A stretch of DNA of 64,000 nucleotides from Streptomyces sp. CC0208 (GCF_003443735.1 NZ_CP031969.1:8680001-8744000); one strand, 5' to 3'. Counted from the stretch's first letter, positions 51,764-60,500 are shown. The notes: generated from the sequence alone by a model not told the origin. Translations and numbers: made by a program.

Positions 51764-52701
51764 CCGGGCCCAGCACCGAACCGTTCGTTCATCCCGCCTT
51801 GTTCTACCGGGGCGAGGAGGAGTACCTGCACGGCACGGTGCCCTTCATCCGCGACGGCGTGAAGGCCGGGGAGCCGGTGGCGGTGGCCGTTCCCGGGCCG
51901 AACCTCGCCCTCCTCAAGGCGGCCCTGGGCGAGGACGTCGCCAAGGTGACGTTCCTCGACATGACCGAGGCGGGGCGCAACCCCGGACGGATCATCCCGA
52001 TGGTGCTGCGCGCCTTCGCGGACACCCACCGCCAGACGCGGGTGCGGATCATCGGTGAGCCGATCTGGGCCGGCCGCAGCAGGGTGGAATACCCGGCATG
52101 CGTCCAGCACGAGGCACTGATCAACCCGGCGTTCCAAGGCCGGGAGGTCACCATCCTGTGCCCCTACGACGCCGACCGCCTCGATGAGCAGGCTCTCACC
52201 GACGCGCAGGCGACCCACCCTCTGATCATCTCCGGCGGCAGGGAACGGCCCAGCACCGCCTACGCCCCGGAGCATGTGGTCGACCGCTACAACCAGCCCC
52301 TGGAGCAGCCGTCGGCGGCCGAGGAATTCGCCTTCCAGGCCGGCCAACTGCCCGGGGCCCGGCGCTTCGCGGTCGAGCAGGCGGCGCGGCTCGGTCTGTC
52401 CGGGGTCCGTCTGGAGGACGTGGCCCTGATCGTGGCCGAGCTGACCACCAACAGCGTGGTGCACGGCGGGGGTTCCGGCATCCTGCGGGTGTGGGCCGAT
52501 GACGGCCAAGTGGTGTGCGAGGTACGCGACCACGGGTACCTGGGCGATCCGCTTGCCGGCCGTTGCCCACCCGCACGGGACAGGCTCGGCGGTCGGGGCC
52601 TGCTGCTCGTGCACACCCTGGCCGATCTCGTACGCATCCACACCGGTCCCGAGGGAACGGCCGTTCGCTGTTACATCTCGCGCTTCACCGCGCGACCGTA
52701 G
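51760..52701 (+). CDS. MEDS-domain anti-sigma regulatory kinase
   Basis: 313 residues. The N-terminal MEDS sensor (about 10-160) reads FVHPALFYRGEEEYLHGTVP and FLDMTEAGRNPGRIIPMVLR. The C-terminal HATPase_c domain has ELTTNSVVHGG (N box) and DRLGGRGLLLVHTLAD (G box), like RsbW/SpoIIAB. It probably binds and phosphorylates the STAS partner, linking a signal sensed by MEDS to a sigma factor. The pair is common in Streptomyces; the target sigma is unknown. Confidence 0.87.
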   Translation: MTGPSTEPFVHPALFYRGEEEYLHGTVPFIRDGVKAGEPVAVAVPGPNLALLKAALGEDVAKVTFLDMTEAGRNPGRIIPMVLRAFADTHRQTRVRIIGEPIWAGRSRVEYPACVQHEALINPAFQGREVTILCPYDADRLDEQALTDAQATHPLIISGGRERPSTAYAPEHVVDRYNQPLEQPSAAEEFAFQAGQLPGARRFAVEQAARLGLSGVRLEDVALIVAELTTNSVVHGGGSGILRVWADDGQVVCEVRDHGYLGDPLAGRCPPARDRLGGRGLLLVHTLADLVRIHTGPEGTAVRCYISRFTARP

Positions 52702-52740
52702 ATCCCTGGTGGCCGACGTGGCCACGTGAGTCGTTGCTCG

Positions 52741-53580
52741 TCACTGCGATCCGGCCGCCACCAGCGTCGCGGTGATGGGTTCGAGCCGGGTGGCCAGTTC
52801 GTCCAGTTCGGCGGGGGACAGGGCGTCGTACGGCGGGGCGGCGAGTTCGTCGGTAAGGGCTTCGATGCGTTGCTTGGTCTCGCGCCCGGCGTCGGTGAAG
52901 TGGCCTTCGGTGTCGACGAGTCCGCGCTCGCGCAGGCCGTCCATGACCGCGGCCAGCCGCTTCTTCGGCAGGTGATGAATGCGCCCGAACGACTCAGGCG
53001 GGAAAATGCCCTGGTCCAGCGCGGAGAGCACGTGGGACTCCGTGCCACCGATGCGCGCGCCGACGAGAGCGGCGACGTGCCCGTCGCCGCGGTGCTCGCG
53101 CAGCATGGTCGCGGAATGCCACAGGCGGGCGACCGGATCGCTCGGCACCGGAAGAGTGCGCATCCCGGCGTACATCACCCGGCCTTCCGTGGGCGCGGTC
53201 GTCGCGGCCTTGGTGGTCAGGTCGGCGGCCCGCAGGAGGCCCGGGGAGCCGACCAGCTCCTCGCCGAGGATCCGCCGCAACGAGGCCGCGCTGCCCCGCT
53301 CCCGAGCGGCCACGGACGCCTCGGGCGGGATCGTCTCCCACGCGCTCGGGATGTGCCGCGCGACCTCCCCGTCGGCGAAGCTGTAGAACGCCGCGTGCAC
53401 GACCTGCGCCGGCACCCGCCCCAGCGGCGCGGCACGGCTGGCGAAGTACCCGTCCCAGTAGGTGCGGTGGCCGAGCCCGGCCAGCTCCTCGTTGCACTCG
53501 TCGGCGAAGTACGTGACCAGGCAGATCGGTTCAAGGAGCTCGTACATGCGGCGGGCGATGTGAGTCATGGCCCACATCAT
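52741..53580 (-). CDS. SCO6745/SalK-like protein
   Basis: About 279 residues. ARRMYELLEPICLVTYFADE at the start, GYFASRAAPLGRVPAQVVHA and a helical C-terminal part with a winged-helix-like end (RLAAVMDGLRERGLVDTEGH). It resembles the actinobacterial SCO6745/SalK group, whose role is not established. Three nearby ATGs (53580, 53577, 53568) are possible starts with no clear ribosome binding site. Confidence 0.65.
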   Translation of the reverse strand: MMWAMTHIARRMYELLEPICLVTYFADECNEELAGLGHRTYWDGYFASRAAPLGRVPAQVVHAAFYSFADGEVARHIPSAWETIPPEASVAARERGSAASLRRILGEELVGSPGLLRAADLTTKAATTAPTEGRVMYAGMRTLPVPSDPVARLWHSATMLREHRGDGHVAALVGARIGGTESHVLSALDQGIFPPESFGRIHHLPKKRLAAVMDGLRERGLVDTEGHFTDAGRETKQRIEALTDELAAPPYDALSPAELDELATRLEPITATLVAAGSQ

Positions 53581-53685
53581 GCCTGCGGTGACGCTTCGTG
53601 GAGCGGTACGGGCCGCCGGATCAGCCACTGGACCCTGGGGACGGGCCCGCCCCCTCCCAAGCTACGAACTGGCACCTATCGTCGC

Positions 53686-53764
53686 CGTATCGAAAACCGC
53701 ATACGGGCGGGCAACACCGCGCTGCCTTGGATGACGGCATGTCCAACAGCGAATCAGCCCGAAC
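53686..53764 (+). promoter_or_regulatory. van promoter repeat, vanK copy
   Basis: Aligns without gaps to 56566-56644. Identical blocks: CGTATCGAAAACCGCATACG, GCAACACCGCG, CGGCATG and ACAGCGAATCAGCCCGAA. The first block has CGTAT/ATACG arms and is a likely VanR site (VanR control of vanK and vanHAX is known in S. coelicolor). The repeat includes an ATG and its first codons. Confidence 0.85.
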
Positions 53765-53843
53765 AGCCCGCCAGACCCGGTGGTACCCCAGATGCGTCAA
53801 CGCGCCGTCCGGGAACGCCGACGCGGGGACGGCGGGCCGGTGA
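53739..53843 (+). CDS. Short leader reading frame before vanK
   Basis: 34 codons beginning MSNSESARTARQ, in the same position within the promoter repeat as the VanH start (MTHSESARKAAG). The stop codon overlaps the GTG of vanK, so translation could be coupled. It may be a remnant of a duplicated vanH start or a real leader. Confidence 0.5.
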   Translation: MSNSESARTARQTRWYPRCVNAPSGNADAGTAGR

Positions 53844-55006
53844 GTCGAACCACGATCCACCGAGTGGCCGGGGGCGGGGGCGGGGGCGGGGGCGGGGGCC
53901 TGACCGTCGTGCCGATCAGCGCCGCCGAGCACTTGGCGTTCGTGCGGACACAGCGGTCGGTCAGCTTCCTGCAGACCCCGGCATGGGCCCGCGTCAAGAC
54001 CGAATGGCGCGGCGAGTCCCTCGGCTGGTTCGACGGTCGTCAACTGGTCGGGGCCGGGCTCGTCCTGCACCGGCCGGTGCCGCGACTCGAGCGCTTCACG
54101 CTGGCCTATCTCCCCGAGGGCCCGGTCATCGACTGGACCGGCGAGATCGACGTATGGCTCGACCCGTTGGCGGCCCATCTCAAGGCACAGGGCGCGTTCG
54201 CGATCCGGCTGGGTCCGCCGGTGCGCACGGACACCTGGAGCGCGGCACAGGTGAAGGAAGGGATCGCCGAGCCGGGCATCAAGCGCCTCACCGACCTGTC
54301 CGGGCAGTGGACCCATCCGGTCGGCGCCCGGGTGACCGGGCGGCTCAGGGACGCCGGCTGGCTGCCGCAGAGTCCCGAGAACGGCTTCGGAGTCGGGCAT
54401 CCGCAGTTCAAGTACGAGATTCCGCTGGCCGACAGGACCGAGGACGAGCTGCTCAGGGGCATGAACCAGCTCTGGCGCCGCAACATCAAGAAGGCGGCCA
54501 AGGAGGGGGTCGAGGTCACGGTCGGCGGGGACTTGAAGGTGTTCCACGACCTCTACGTCCACACCGCCGAACGCGACCACTTCACACCCAGGCCGCTGCG
54601 CTACTTCGAGACCATGTTCACGGCCCTGAACGCGGAGGACCCTGAGCGGATCAGGCTCTACCTGGCCCGTCACCAGGGCGATGTGGTCGCCGCCACCATC
54701 CTGGTCCGAGTCGGCGCCCACGCGTGGTACTCCTACGGGGCCTCATCGACCCGCAAGCGCGAGGTGCGCGGCTCCAACGCCTGCCAGTGGGCGATGATCC
54801 GCGACTCGCTGGCGTCCGGATGCGACGTCTATGACCTGCGCGGCATCACACCCACCCTCGACCCCGACGATCCGCACGTGGGACTGATCCAGTTCAAGGT
54901 CGGCACCGGCGGTCAGGCGGTGAGGTACGTCGGCGAATGGGACCTGCCGCTGCGGCCGTTGGTCTACCGCGCCTTCGACCTGTACATCAAGCGGCGCGGG
55001 CGATGA
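53840..55006 (+). CDS. vanK: VanK, FemX-type branch-forming transferase
   Basis: About 388 residues, FemABX fold of two GNAT domains: TVVPISAAEHLAFVRTQRSV, FLQTPAWARVKTEWRGESLG, LWRRNIKKAAKEGVEVTVGG, then AWYSYGASSTRKREVRGSNA and VYDLRGITPTLDPDDPHVGL. VanK in S. coelicolor adds the branch Gly to precursors ending in D-Ala-D-Lac, a job the normal FemX cannot do. The N-terminal region contains a run of ten Gly from five GGGGGC repeats. GTG start overlaps the leader frame. Promoter matches that of vanH. Confidence 0.87.
   Translation: MSRTTIHRVAGGGGGGGGGGLTVVPISAAEHLAFVRTQRSVSFLQTPAWARVKTEWRGESLGWFDGRQLVGAGLVLHRPVPRLERFTLAYLPEGPVIDWTGEIDVWLDPLAAHLKAQGAFAIRLGPPVRTDTWSAAQVKEGIAEPGIKRLTDLSGQWTHPVGARVTGRLRDAGWLPQSPENGFGVGHPQFKYEIPLADRTEDELLRGMNQLWRRNIKKAAKEGVEVTVGGDLKVFHDLYVHTAERDHFTPRPLRYFETMFTALNAEDPERIRLYLARHQGDVVAATILVRVGAHAWYSYGASSTRKREVRGSNACQWAMIRDSLASGCDVYDLRGITPTLDPDDPHVGLIQFKVGTGGQAVRYVGEWDLPLRPLVYRAFDLYIKRRGR
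53870..53899 (+). repeat. GGGGGC hexamer repeated five times in vanK
   Basis: Five in-frame units encode ten Gly near the VanK N-terminus. Six-base units change length without shifting the frame. Confidence 0.88.
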
Positions 55007-55038
55007 GCGGGGGCCCGCCACCCGTGGCCTGCGACCGA

Positions 55039-55067
55039 GCGCCACGCCCGAGCATGGCGCGTGGCGC
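55039..55067. terminator. Hairpin between convergent vanK and murF
   Basis: GCGCCACGC and GCGTGGCGC, 9-bp arms with an 11-base loop, in the short gap between the two stops. Confidence 0.55.
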
Positions 55068-55115
55068 CGCACTTGCTGATGGGTGTGTCGGCCCCTTCGG
55101 TGCGACCCGGCCCAA

Positions 55116-56459
55116 CTACGTGAGTGCGGCGGCCACTTCGTCGAGGCGCGCCCCTCGGGACGCCTTGACGAGCACGACATCGTCGGCGGCCAGGTGGTTG
55201 CGCAGCCAGTGGACGGCGGCGCCGTTGTCGGCCAGCGCCACCGCCCGGTCGCCCGCGCCCTCGGCGATCCGGAGGGCGGCCTTGCCAACCGTGACCACCA
55301 CATCGGCCCGGGCGGCGGCGTACTCCCCGACGGCTCGGTGCCAGACCTCGCTGTCGTCGCCCAGCTCGAGCATCTCGCCGAGCACGGCGATGTGGCGCCT
55401 GCCCTCGATCGCGGCCAGGGCGTCCAGGGCCGCACGGGTCGAATCGGGGTTGGCGTTGTAGGAGTCGTTGAGCAGAATCGCACCGCTCGCGAGGTCGCGC
55501 GGCTCCATACGCCACCGCGACAGTGAGGCGGTGGCGAGCATCGCCGCGGCCGTGTCGAGGGGTACGCCGGCCACCAGCCCCGCGGCCACGGCAGCCGACG
55601 CGTTGAGCGCCTGGTGGGCGCCGACGTGCGGGAGCGAGACGGGAGCCGAGGCATCGGCGGTCCGCAGGGTGAAGGACGGCCGACCGAGCCGGTCCAGAGC
55701 CAGGCCGAGCGCCCGTACATCGGCGTGCTCCGTCCGACCGAAGGTCAGCACCGGACGGTCGGTGAGCGAGCGCATCGCGGCCACCCGGGGATCGTCGGCG
55801 TTGAGGACGGCGGTGCCGCCGGGCGCCAACCCTTGGACGAGCTCGCCCTTGGCCTTGGCGATGGCCTCGCGAGACCCGAACTCGCCGAGATGGGCCTGGC
55901 CGACGTTGAGGACGACGGCGATGTCGGGCGCGACCAGGCCGGTGAGTTCGGAGATGTCCCCGAGGTGACGGGCTCCCATCTCCAGGGCGAGGAACCGGGT
56001 GGTCGCCTCGGTGCGCAGCATCGTAAGCGGTACACCCAGCTCGTTGTTGAAGGAGCCGAACGTGGCGATCGTCTGCCCCGCGCTCGACAGCACGGCCGCC
56101 AGGAGGTCTTTGGTACTGGTCTTGCCCTGTGAGCCGGTCACCCCGAAGACGGTCAGCCTGTCGCGCAGCCTGCCCACGACGTGGACGGCGAGTGCCTGCA
56201 GCGCGGCCTGGGTGTCCTCGGCGACGACGGTGGGCAACGGCGTGGGCCGGGACCCGAGGACGGCCGCGGCACCCGCCTGGCCTGCTTGTTCGGCGTAGGC
56301 ATGGCCGTCGACGTGCTCGCCTGCGAAGGCCAGGAAGAGGCTGCCCTGTTGTGCACGTCGGCTGTCGAGCACAGCGGGCGCGGTCACCGTCACCGAACCG
56401 TCGCCCGAGACCGTCCCGCCGACGACCGCGGCGATCTCACCGACGCTGAGCGGGATCAT
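55116..56459 (-). CDS. murF: MurF paralogue (UDP-MurNAc-tripeptide ligase)
   Basis: 447 residues, normal MurF length. Domain 1 MIPLSVGEIAAVVGGTVSGD; ATP site FGVTGSQGKTSTKDLL; FLALEMGARHLGDISEL and LLNDSYNANPDSTRAALDAL are family motifs. MurF joins the terminal dipeptide to the UDP-tripeptide. A MurF encoded within van clusters (as in some glycopeptide producers) is thought to prefer D-Ala-D-Lac. It is divergent from vanH. The housekeeping murF would be elsewhere (inference). Confidence 0.88.
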   Translation of the reverse strand: MIPLSVGEIAAVVGGTVSGDGSVTVTAPAVLDSRRAQQGSLFLAFAGEHVDGHAYAEQAGQAGAAAVLGSRPTPLPTVVAEDTQAALQALAVHVVGRLRDRLTVFGVTGSQGKTSTKDLLAAVLSSAGQTIATFGSFNNELGVPLTMLRTEATTRFLALEMGARHLGDISELTGLVAPDIAVVLNVGQAHLGEFGSREAIAKAKGELVQGLAPGGTAVLNADDPRVAAMRSLTDRPVLTFGRTEHADVRALGLALDRLGRPSFTLRTADASAPVSLPHVGAHQALNASAAVAAGLVAGVPLDTAAAMLATASLSRWRMEPRDLASGAILLNDSYNANPDSTRAALDALAAIEGRRHIAVLGEMLELGDDSEVWHRAVGEYAAARADVVVTVGKAALRIAEGAGDRAVALADNGAAVHWLRNHLAADDVVLVKASRGARLDEVAAALT

Positions 56460-56565
56460 GCCGAGGCCTCGTGGGCTCGAGAGAACGGGTGCGGGAAAAG
56501 CGGAATGTGATGAACGGTCAATGCGGCCATGTGCTCGACGCTACCGGCCTGTTGCATATCGCCGG

Positions 56566-56644
56566 CGTATCGAAAACCGCATACGCCCCGGCAACACCGC
56601 GTCATCTTGACTGTCGGCATGACCCACAGCGAATCAGCCCGAAA
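56566..56644 (+). promoter_or_regulatory. van promoter repeat, vanH copy
   Basis: Matches 53686-53764 base for base over several blocks with a constant offset of 2880 and no gaps. It covers the promoter, the vanH ATG (56619) and the first codons. No ribosome binding site is obvious before the ATG. Confidence 0.87.
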
Positions 56645-57659
56645 GGCGGCCGGCCGCCCCCGATCTCCGGCGACTTCGCCCTCGTCGTCGGGACCGGCAA
56701 CGGGTATCACCGTCTACGGATGTGAGCCGGACGAGGCCGCCCTGTTCCGGGAGAAGGCATTCCGCTTCGGTGTCACCACGACCATAACGGAGGCGGCGGT
56801 GTCCGAGGCCAATGCCGACCTGGCCTCGGGGAATCGGTGCGTCAGCGTAGGCCATAAGACCCGGGTCACCAATTCCGCACTTCTCGCCCTCAGCCGAGTC
56901 GGCGTCACGTACGTCTCCACGCGGAGCATCGGCTGCAACCACATCGACGTGGAATACGCGGCAAGCCTCGGCATCTCGGTCGAAAATGTCACCTACTCGC
57001 CCGACAGCGTGGCCGACTACACGTTGATGGTGATGCTGATGGCGGTACGGAACGCGAAAACGACCGTCCGCCGCTCCGATCGCCACGACTACCGGCTGAG
57101 CGAGACGCGCGGGAAGGAACTGCGCGACCTGACCATCGGAGTCGTCGGAACAGGGCGGATCGGCACAGCGGTGGTGGAAAGGCTACGGGGTTTCGGCGGT
57201 CGAATACTGGCCCATGATCGCAACCCCAAGACGTCTTCCGACTACGTCTCGCTCGACGACTTGCTGCGCCTGAGTGACATCGTCACGCTCCACCCGCCCC
57301 TCACCGCGGAGACGCATCATCTCCTCGACCGTCAACGGATCGAGGGGATGAAGCCCGGCGCCTTCATCGTCAATACCGGACGCGGATCCCTGATCGACAC
57401 CGAGGCCCTCGTTTCGGCGTTGGAAGGCGGTCGGCTGGGCGGCGCGGCGCTGGATGTCATCGAAGGAGAAGAAGGAATCTTCTATGCCGACTGCCGCAAC
57501 AAGCACATCAAGAGCAAGGCGTTGGTGCGGCTGCAAGAGATGCCGAACGTGCTCATCACCCCGCACACCGCGTATTACACCGATCACGCCCTGATCGACA
57601 CGGTCGAGAACTCGATCACCAACTGCCTGACATTCGAAAGAAGGAATCAGCGTGGCTAG
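56619..57659 (+). CDS. vanH: VanH, D-lactate dehydrogenase
   Basis: 346 residues. ITVYGCEPDEAALFREKAFR, SVGHKTRVTNSALLALSRVG, TRSIGCNHIDVEYA, the cofactor motif VGVVGTGRIGTAVVERLRGF (split), catalytic Arg/Glu/His regions (NTGRGSLIDTEAL and TPHTAYYTDHAL). It reduces pyruvate to D-lactate for VanA. The ATG is set by the promoter repeat; residues 1-28 are a polar extension. Overlaps vanA by eight bases. Confidence 0.95.
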   Translation: MTHSESARKAAGRPRSPATSPSSSGPATGITVYGCEPDEAALFREKAFRFGVTTTITEAAVSEANADLASGNRCVSVGHKTRVTNSALLALSRVGVTYVSTRSIGCNHIDVEYAASLGISVENVTYSPDSVADYTLMVMLMAVRNAKTTVRRSDRHDYRLSETRGKELRDLTIGVVGTGRIGTAVVERLRGFGGRILAHDRNPKTSSDYVSLDDLLRLSDIVTLHPPLTAETHHLLDRQRIEGMKPGAFIVNTGRGSLIDTEALVSALEGGRLGGAALDVIEGEEGIFYADCRNKHIKSKALVRLQEMPNVLITPHTAYYTDHALIDTVENSITNCLTFERRNQRG

Positions 57660-58692
57660 GTTGAAGGTCGGCATCATTTTCGGTGGCTGCTCCGAGGAAC
57701 ACCCCGTCTCCGTCAAGTCCGCGCGGGAGGTCGCGCAAAATCTGGACGTCGAGAAGTACGAGCCGTTCTTCGTCGGGATCACGAAGGGCGGTGACTGGAG
57801 GCTCTGCAACGGGCCCGACACGGACTGGGAGAGGGGCGACCACCGCCCGGCCGTGCTGTCACCCGACCGCGGCGACCGCGGACTGCTCGTCCTGGACCAG
57901 GGGCGATACGAGACGATCACTCTGGACGTCGTGCTGCCGGTGCTGCACGGCAAGCTCGGCGAGGACGGTGCGATCCAGGGTCTCCTCGAACTCTCCGGCA
58001 TTCCGTACGTCGGCTGTGACATCCAGAGTTCCGCGCTGTGCATGGACAAGTCCCTCGCCTACCTCGTCGCCTCAAGCGCGGGAATCCGCACGCCGAGCCA
58101 CTGGACCGTCACCGCGGGGGAACACATCGATCCCGACCGGATCAGCTGGCCCGTCTTCGTGAAGCCGGCCCGTTCGGGGCCCTCCTTCGGCGTCACCAAA
58201 GTGTCCCGGAGAGAGGAACTCCTGAGTGCGGTGGAAACCGCCCGGCAGTACGACTCGAAGGTGCTGATCGAAGAGGTCGTCGTCGGCAGCGAGATCGGAT
58301 GCGCCGTTCTCGGGAACGAGAAGGGCCTGATCACCGGTCAGGTGGACCACATCGCCCTCTCCCACGGCTTCTTCAGGATCCATCAGGAGGACCAGCCCGA
58401 GACCGGATCCGACAACTCCGTTGCGATTGTTCCCGCCGACATCCCGGAAGAGTCGCGATCCCTCGTCACGGAGCAGGCGAAGGCTCTCTACCGAGCCCTG
58501 GGGTGCCGGGGACTGGCGCGGGTGGACATGTTCCTCAGGGAGGACGGCGAAGTAGTCCTCAACGAGGTCAACACGTTCCCCGGCATGACCTCGTACAGCC
58601 GCTATCCGAGGATGATGGCCGCCGCGGATCTTCCGCTCACCGAAGTGATCGACCGGCTGGTGTCCCTGGCACTGCCGGGGGAGCCGCGATGA
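57652..58692 (+). CDS. vanA: VanA, D-alanine-D-lactate ligase
   Basis: 346 residues. IIFGGCSEEHPVSVKSAREV at the start, EKYEPFFVGIT, the ligase motifs VLHGKLGEDGAIQGLLELSG and VFVKPARSGPSFGVTKV, and the LSHGFFRIHQE loop whose His fits depsipeptide (D-Lac) rather than D-Ala specificity; EVNTFPGMTSYSRYPRMM closes the active site. GTG start overlaps vanH; stop overlaps vanX (ATGA). Central enzyme of resistance. Confidence 0.95.
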   Translation: MARLKVGIIFGGCSEEHPVSVKSAREVAQNLDVEKYEPFFVGITKGGDWRLCNGPDTDWERGDHRPAVLSPDRGDRGLLVLDQGRYETITLDVVLPVLHGKLGEDGAIQGLLELSGIPYVGCDIQSSALCMDKSLAYLVASSAGIRTPSHWTVTAGEHIDPDRISWPVFVKPARSGPSFGVTKVSRREELLSAVETARQYDSKVLIEEVVVGSEIGCAVLGNEKGLITGQVDHIALSHGFFRIHQEDQPETGSDNSVAIVPADIPEESRSLVTEQAKALYRALGCRGLARVDMFLREDGEVVLNEVNTFPGMTSYSRYPRMMAAADLPLTEVIDRLVSLALPGEPR

Positions 58693-59297
58693 ACGAGGAC
58701 TTCGCCTTCGTGGACGAGCTCGTACCCGGAATACGCTGGGACGCCAAGTACGCCACCTGGGACAACTTCACCGGCAAACCGGTCGACGGCTATCTGGCGA
58801 ATCGCATCGTCGGCACGAAGGTCCTGTGCGCGGCACTGGAAAAGGCGCGGGACAAGGCCGCATCCCTCGGTTTCGGCCTGCTGCTCTGGGACGGTTACCG
58901 TCCCCAACGCGCTGTGGACTGTTTCGTGCGCTGGTCGCAACAGCCGGAGGACGGCCGGACCAAGCCACGGCACTATCCGGACATCAACAGGTCCGACATG
59001 TTCGAAAGGGGATACGTGGCCGCCCTGTCCGGCCACAGTCGGGGCAGCACCGTCGACATGACCCTGTATCACCTGGACACCGGCGAACTCGCCCCCATGG
59101 GGGGTGGACACGACCTGATGGATTCCCGCTCCCATCACGGAGCGACGGAAATCGAGCCAGTCGAAGGGCGAAACCGTGAACACCTGCGTTCCCTCATGGA
59201 GGACTGCGGGTTCAGCTCGTACGCCTGCGAATGGTGGCATTACACACTGAAAGGCGAACCTTACCCGGACACCTACTTCGACTTTCCCATCACGTAG
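58689..59297 (+). CDS. vanX: VanX, D-Ala-D-Ala dipeptidase
   Basis: 202 residues, as usual. Zinc ligands: SGHSRGSTVDMTL (His, Asp) and CEWWHYTL (Glu, His). LLLWDGYRPQRAVDCFVRW is a family motif. It removes D-Ala-D-Ala so that only D-Lac precursors are used. The last base of its TAG stop coincides with the first base of the IS remnant's left end. Confidence 0.95.
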   Translation: MNEDFAFVDELVPGIRWDAKYATWDNFTGKPVDGYLANRIVGTKVLCAALEKARDKAASLGFGLLLWDGYRPQRAVDCFVRWSQQPEDGRTKPRHYPDINRSDMFERGYVAALSGHSRGSTVDMTLYHLDTGELAPMGGGHDLMDSRSHHGATEIEPVEGRNREHLRSLMEDCGFSSYACEWWHYTLKGEPYPDTYFDFPIT

Positions 59298-60432
59298 AGC
59301 TCGTAAGACGATCTTGTTGAAGTACTCTGGTCGGGCGTGACCGATGTGACGATTCGGCCGTGGGGGAGGGTGTGGGTACTCGGCCGTGGATCGTGGATCA
59401 CGACTTGTGGGCGTTGATCGAGCCGCTGCTGCCGCCCTGGCCGGAGCGGGTGCCGGGGCCGCGGCCGGTGGTGGACCGGCTGTGTATGCCGGGCATCCTG
59501 TACGTCCCCTGCAACGAGATAGCTTGGCGAGCTGAGCGCGGTCGGCGAACTCGACTGGTCGCGCGCGTGCGTGGACGGCTCCCACATCCGCGCGAAAAAG
59601 GGGGAGCCGACGCCGGTACCCCGTTCAAGGTCATCACCACCGCGGCGAACGTCCATGACGTCACCTAGGCCCTTGCCCTCGGCGACGGCATTCCGCCCGT
59701 GGCCCGCCGGCCGGCCGGCGGGCCGCCCGCGCCGCAGCCCCGACTGATATGCCGTGCCGAACGAGGATGATGGAGCCCGGTGCGGCGCACCATATCCCCC
59801 CAAGCTGAAAAGCCGCAGCCGGACCGCTCCGCGGTCAGGGCTGGTCGTACCAGGCAAACGCTGCGATCCGCCAGCCCTCGGAGGTGCGGACGAACTGGAT
59901 GGTCTTGGTCCCGTTTCCCTCGAACGGCTCACCATCCAAGATCCCGGACTTGCGGTACTCGCTGAACCGCGACGCGATATCGCCCGTGATCTCTGTCCGT
60001 TCAGAGGTCTCCCACTCGGAGAACTCGACCAGCCGACCGTCGGTCAGCAGCCGCTGGCGAGGCTCGATGAACTCGTCCACGGTGTAGACCGTGAACTCCG
60101 GGCCGGTCTTGACGATCACGCCACCCGGAAGAACCAGCCGGTGGATCCGGGCCACGTCGGCAGCCTTGCCACCCCGGTTGTCAAAGGCATCGAAGAACTC
60201 GGCGGTCACGACGTCTATCTCGATCTTGGACATGGCGCGACAGTAACAGCGAAGGGGCGCCGGACATCGTCGGTCTCCGCTGGCTGCGGAAGGTCGTCGA
60301 GGCAGACCGTCGCGCGCCGGTTCAAGCGCCTCGCAGTCCGCTGGCAGACGGTCGACCTCCACAACGCCATAGTCCCCCTGGCCTGCGGACTGACGACTCA
60401 ACAGCCTTTCACCATGGTCGTGTTACGAGCTC
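59297..60432 (+). mobile_element. Decayed IS5-type element with terminal inverted repeats
   Basis: Left end GAGCTCGTAAGACGA (59297-59311) and right end TCGTGTTACGAGCTC (60418-60432) match as an inverted repeat at all but one of 15 positions. GTA flanks both sides as a possible 3-bp target duplication. Inside, transposase pieces are TRPWIVDHDLWALIEPLLPP and GILYVPCNEIAW (59375-59530), GELDWSRACVDGSHIRAKKG (59550-59610), TPFKVITTAANVHDVT then a stop (59668), and RRFKRLAVRWQTVDLHNA with IVPLACGL at the right end (60310-60390). The middle of the transposase is replaced by the gene at 59835-60233. Confidence 0.82.
59835..60233 (-). CDS. SnoaL/DUF4440-like protein inside the IS remnant
   Basis: 132 residues. 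DVVTAEFFDAFDNRGGKAAD, GPEFTVYTVDEFIEPRQRLL and TKTIQFVRTSEGWRIAAFAW fit the NTF2-like DUF4440 fold. It lies in the minus direction between the two halves of the broken transposase, so it was either carried by or inserted into the element. The ribosome binding site is weak. Function unknown. Confidence 0.78.
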   Translation of the reverse strand: MSKIEIDVVTAEFFDAFDNRGGKAADVARIHRLVLPGGVIVKTGPEFTVYTVDEFIEPRQRLLTDGRLVEFSEWETSERTEITGDIASRFSEYRKSGILDGEPFEGNGTKTIQFVRTSEGWRIAAFAWYDQP

Positions 60433-60500
60433 GTACTACTCGAGCCGTAGATCCCTACGGTCGTGGCGTCGATCGGCCGAGTCGCATGGCCGGGCCCGTC

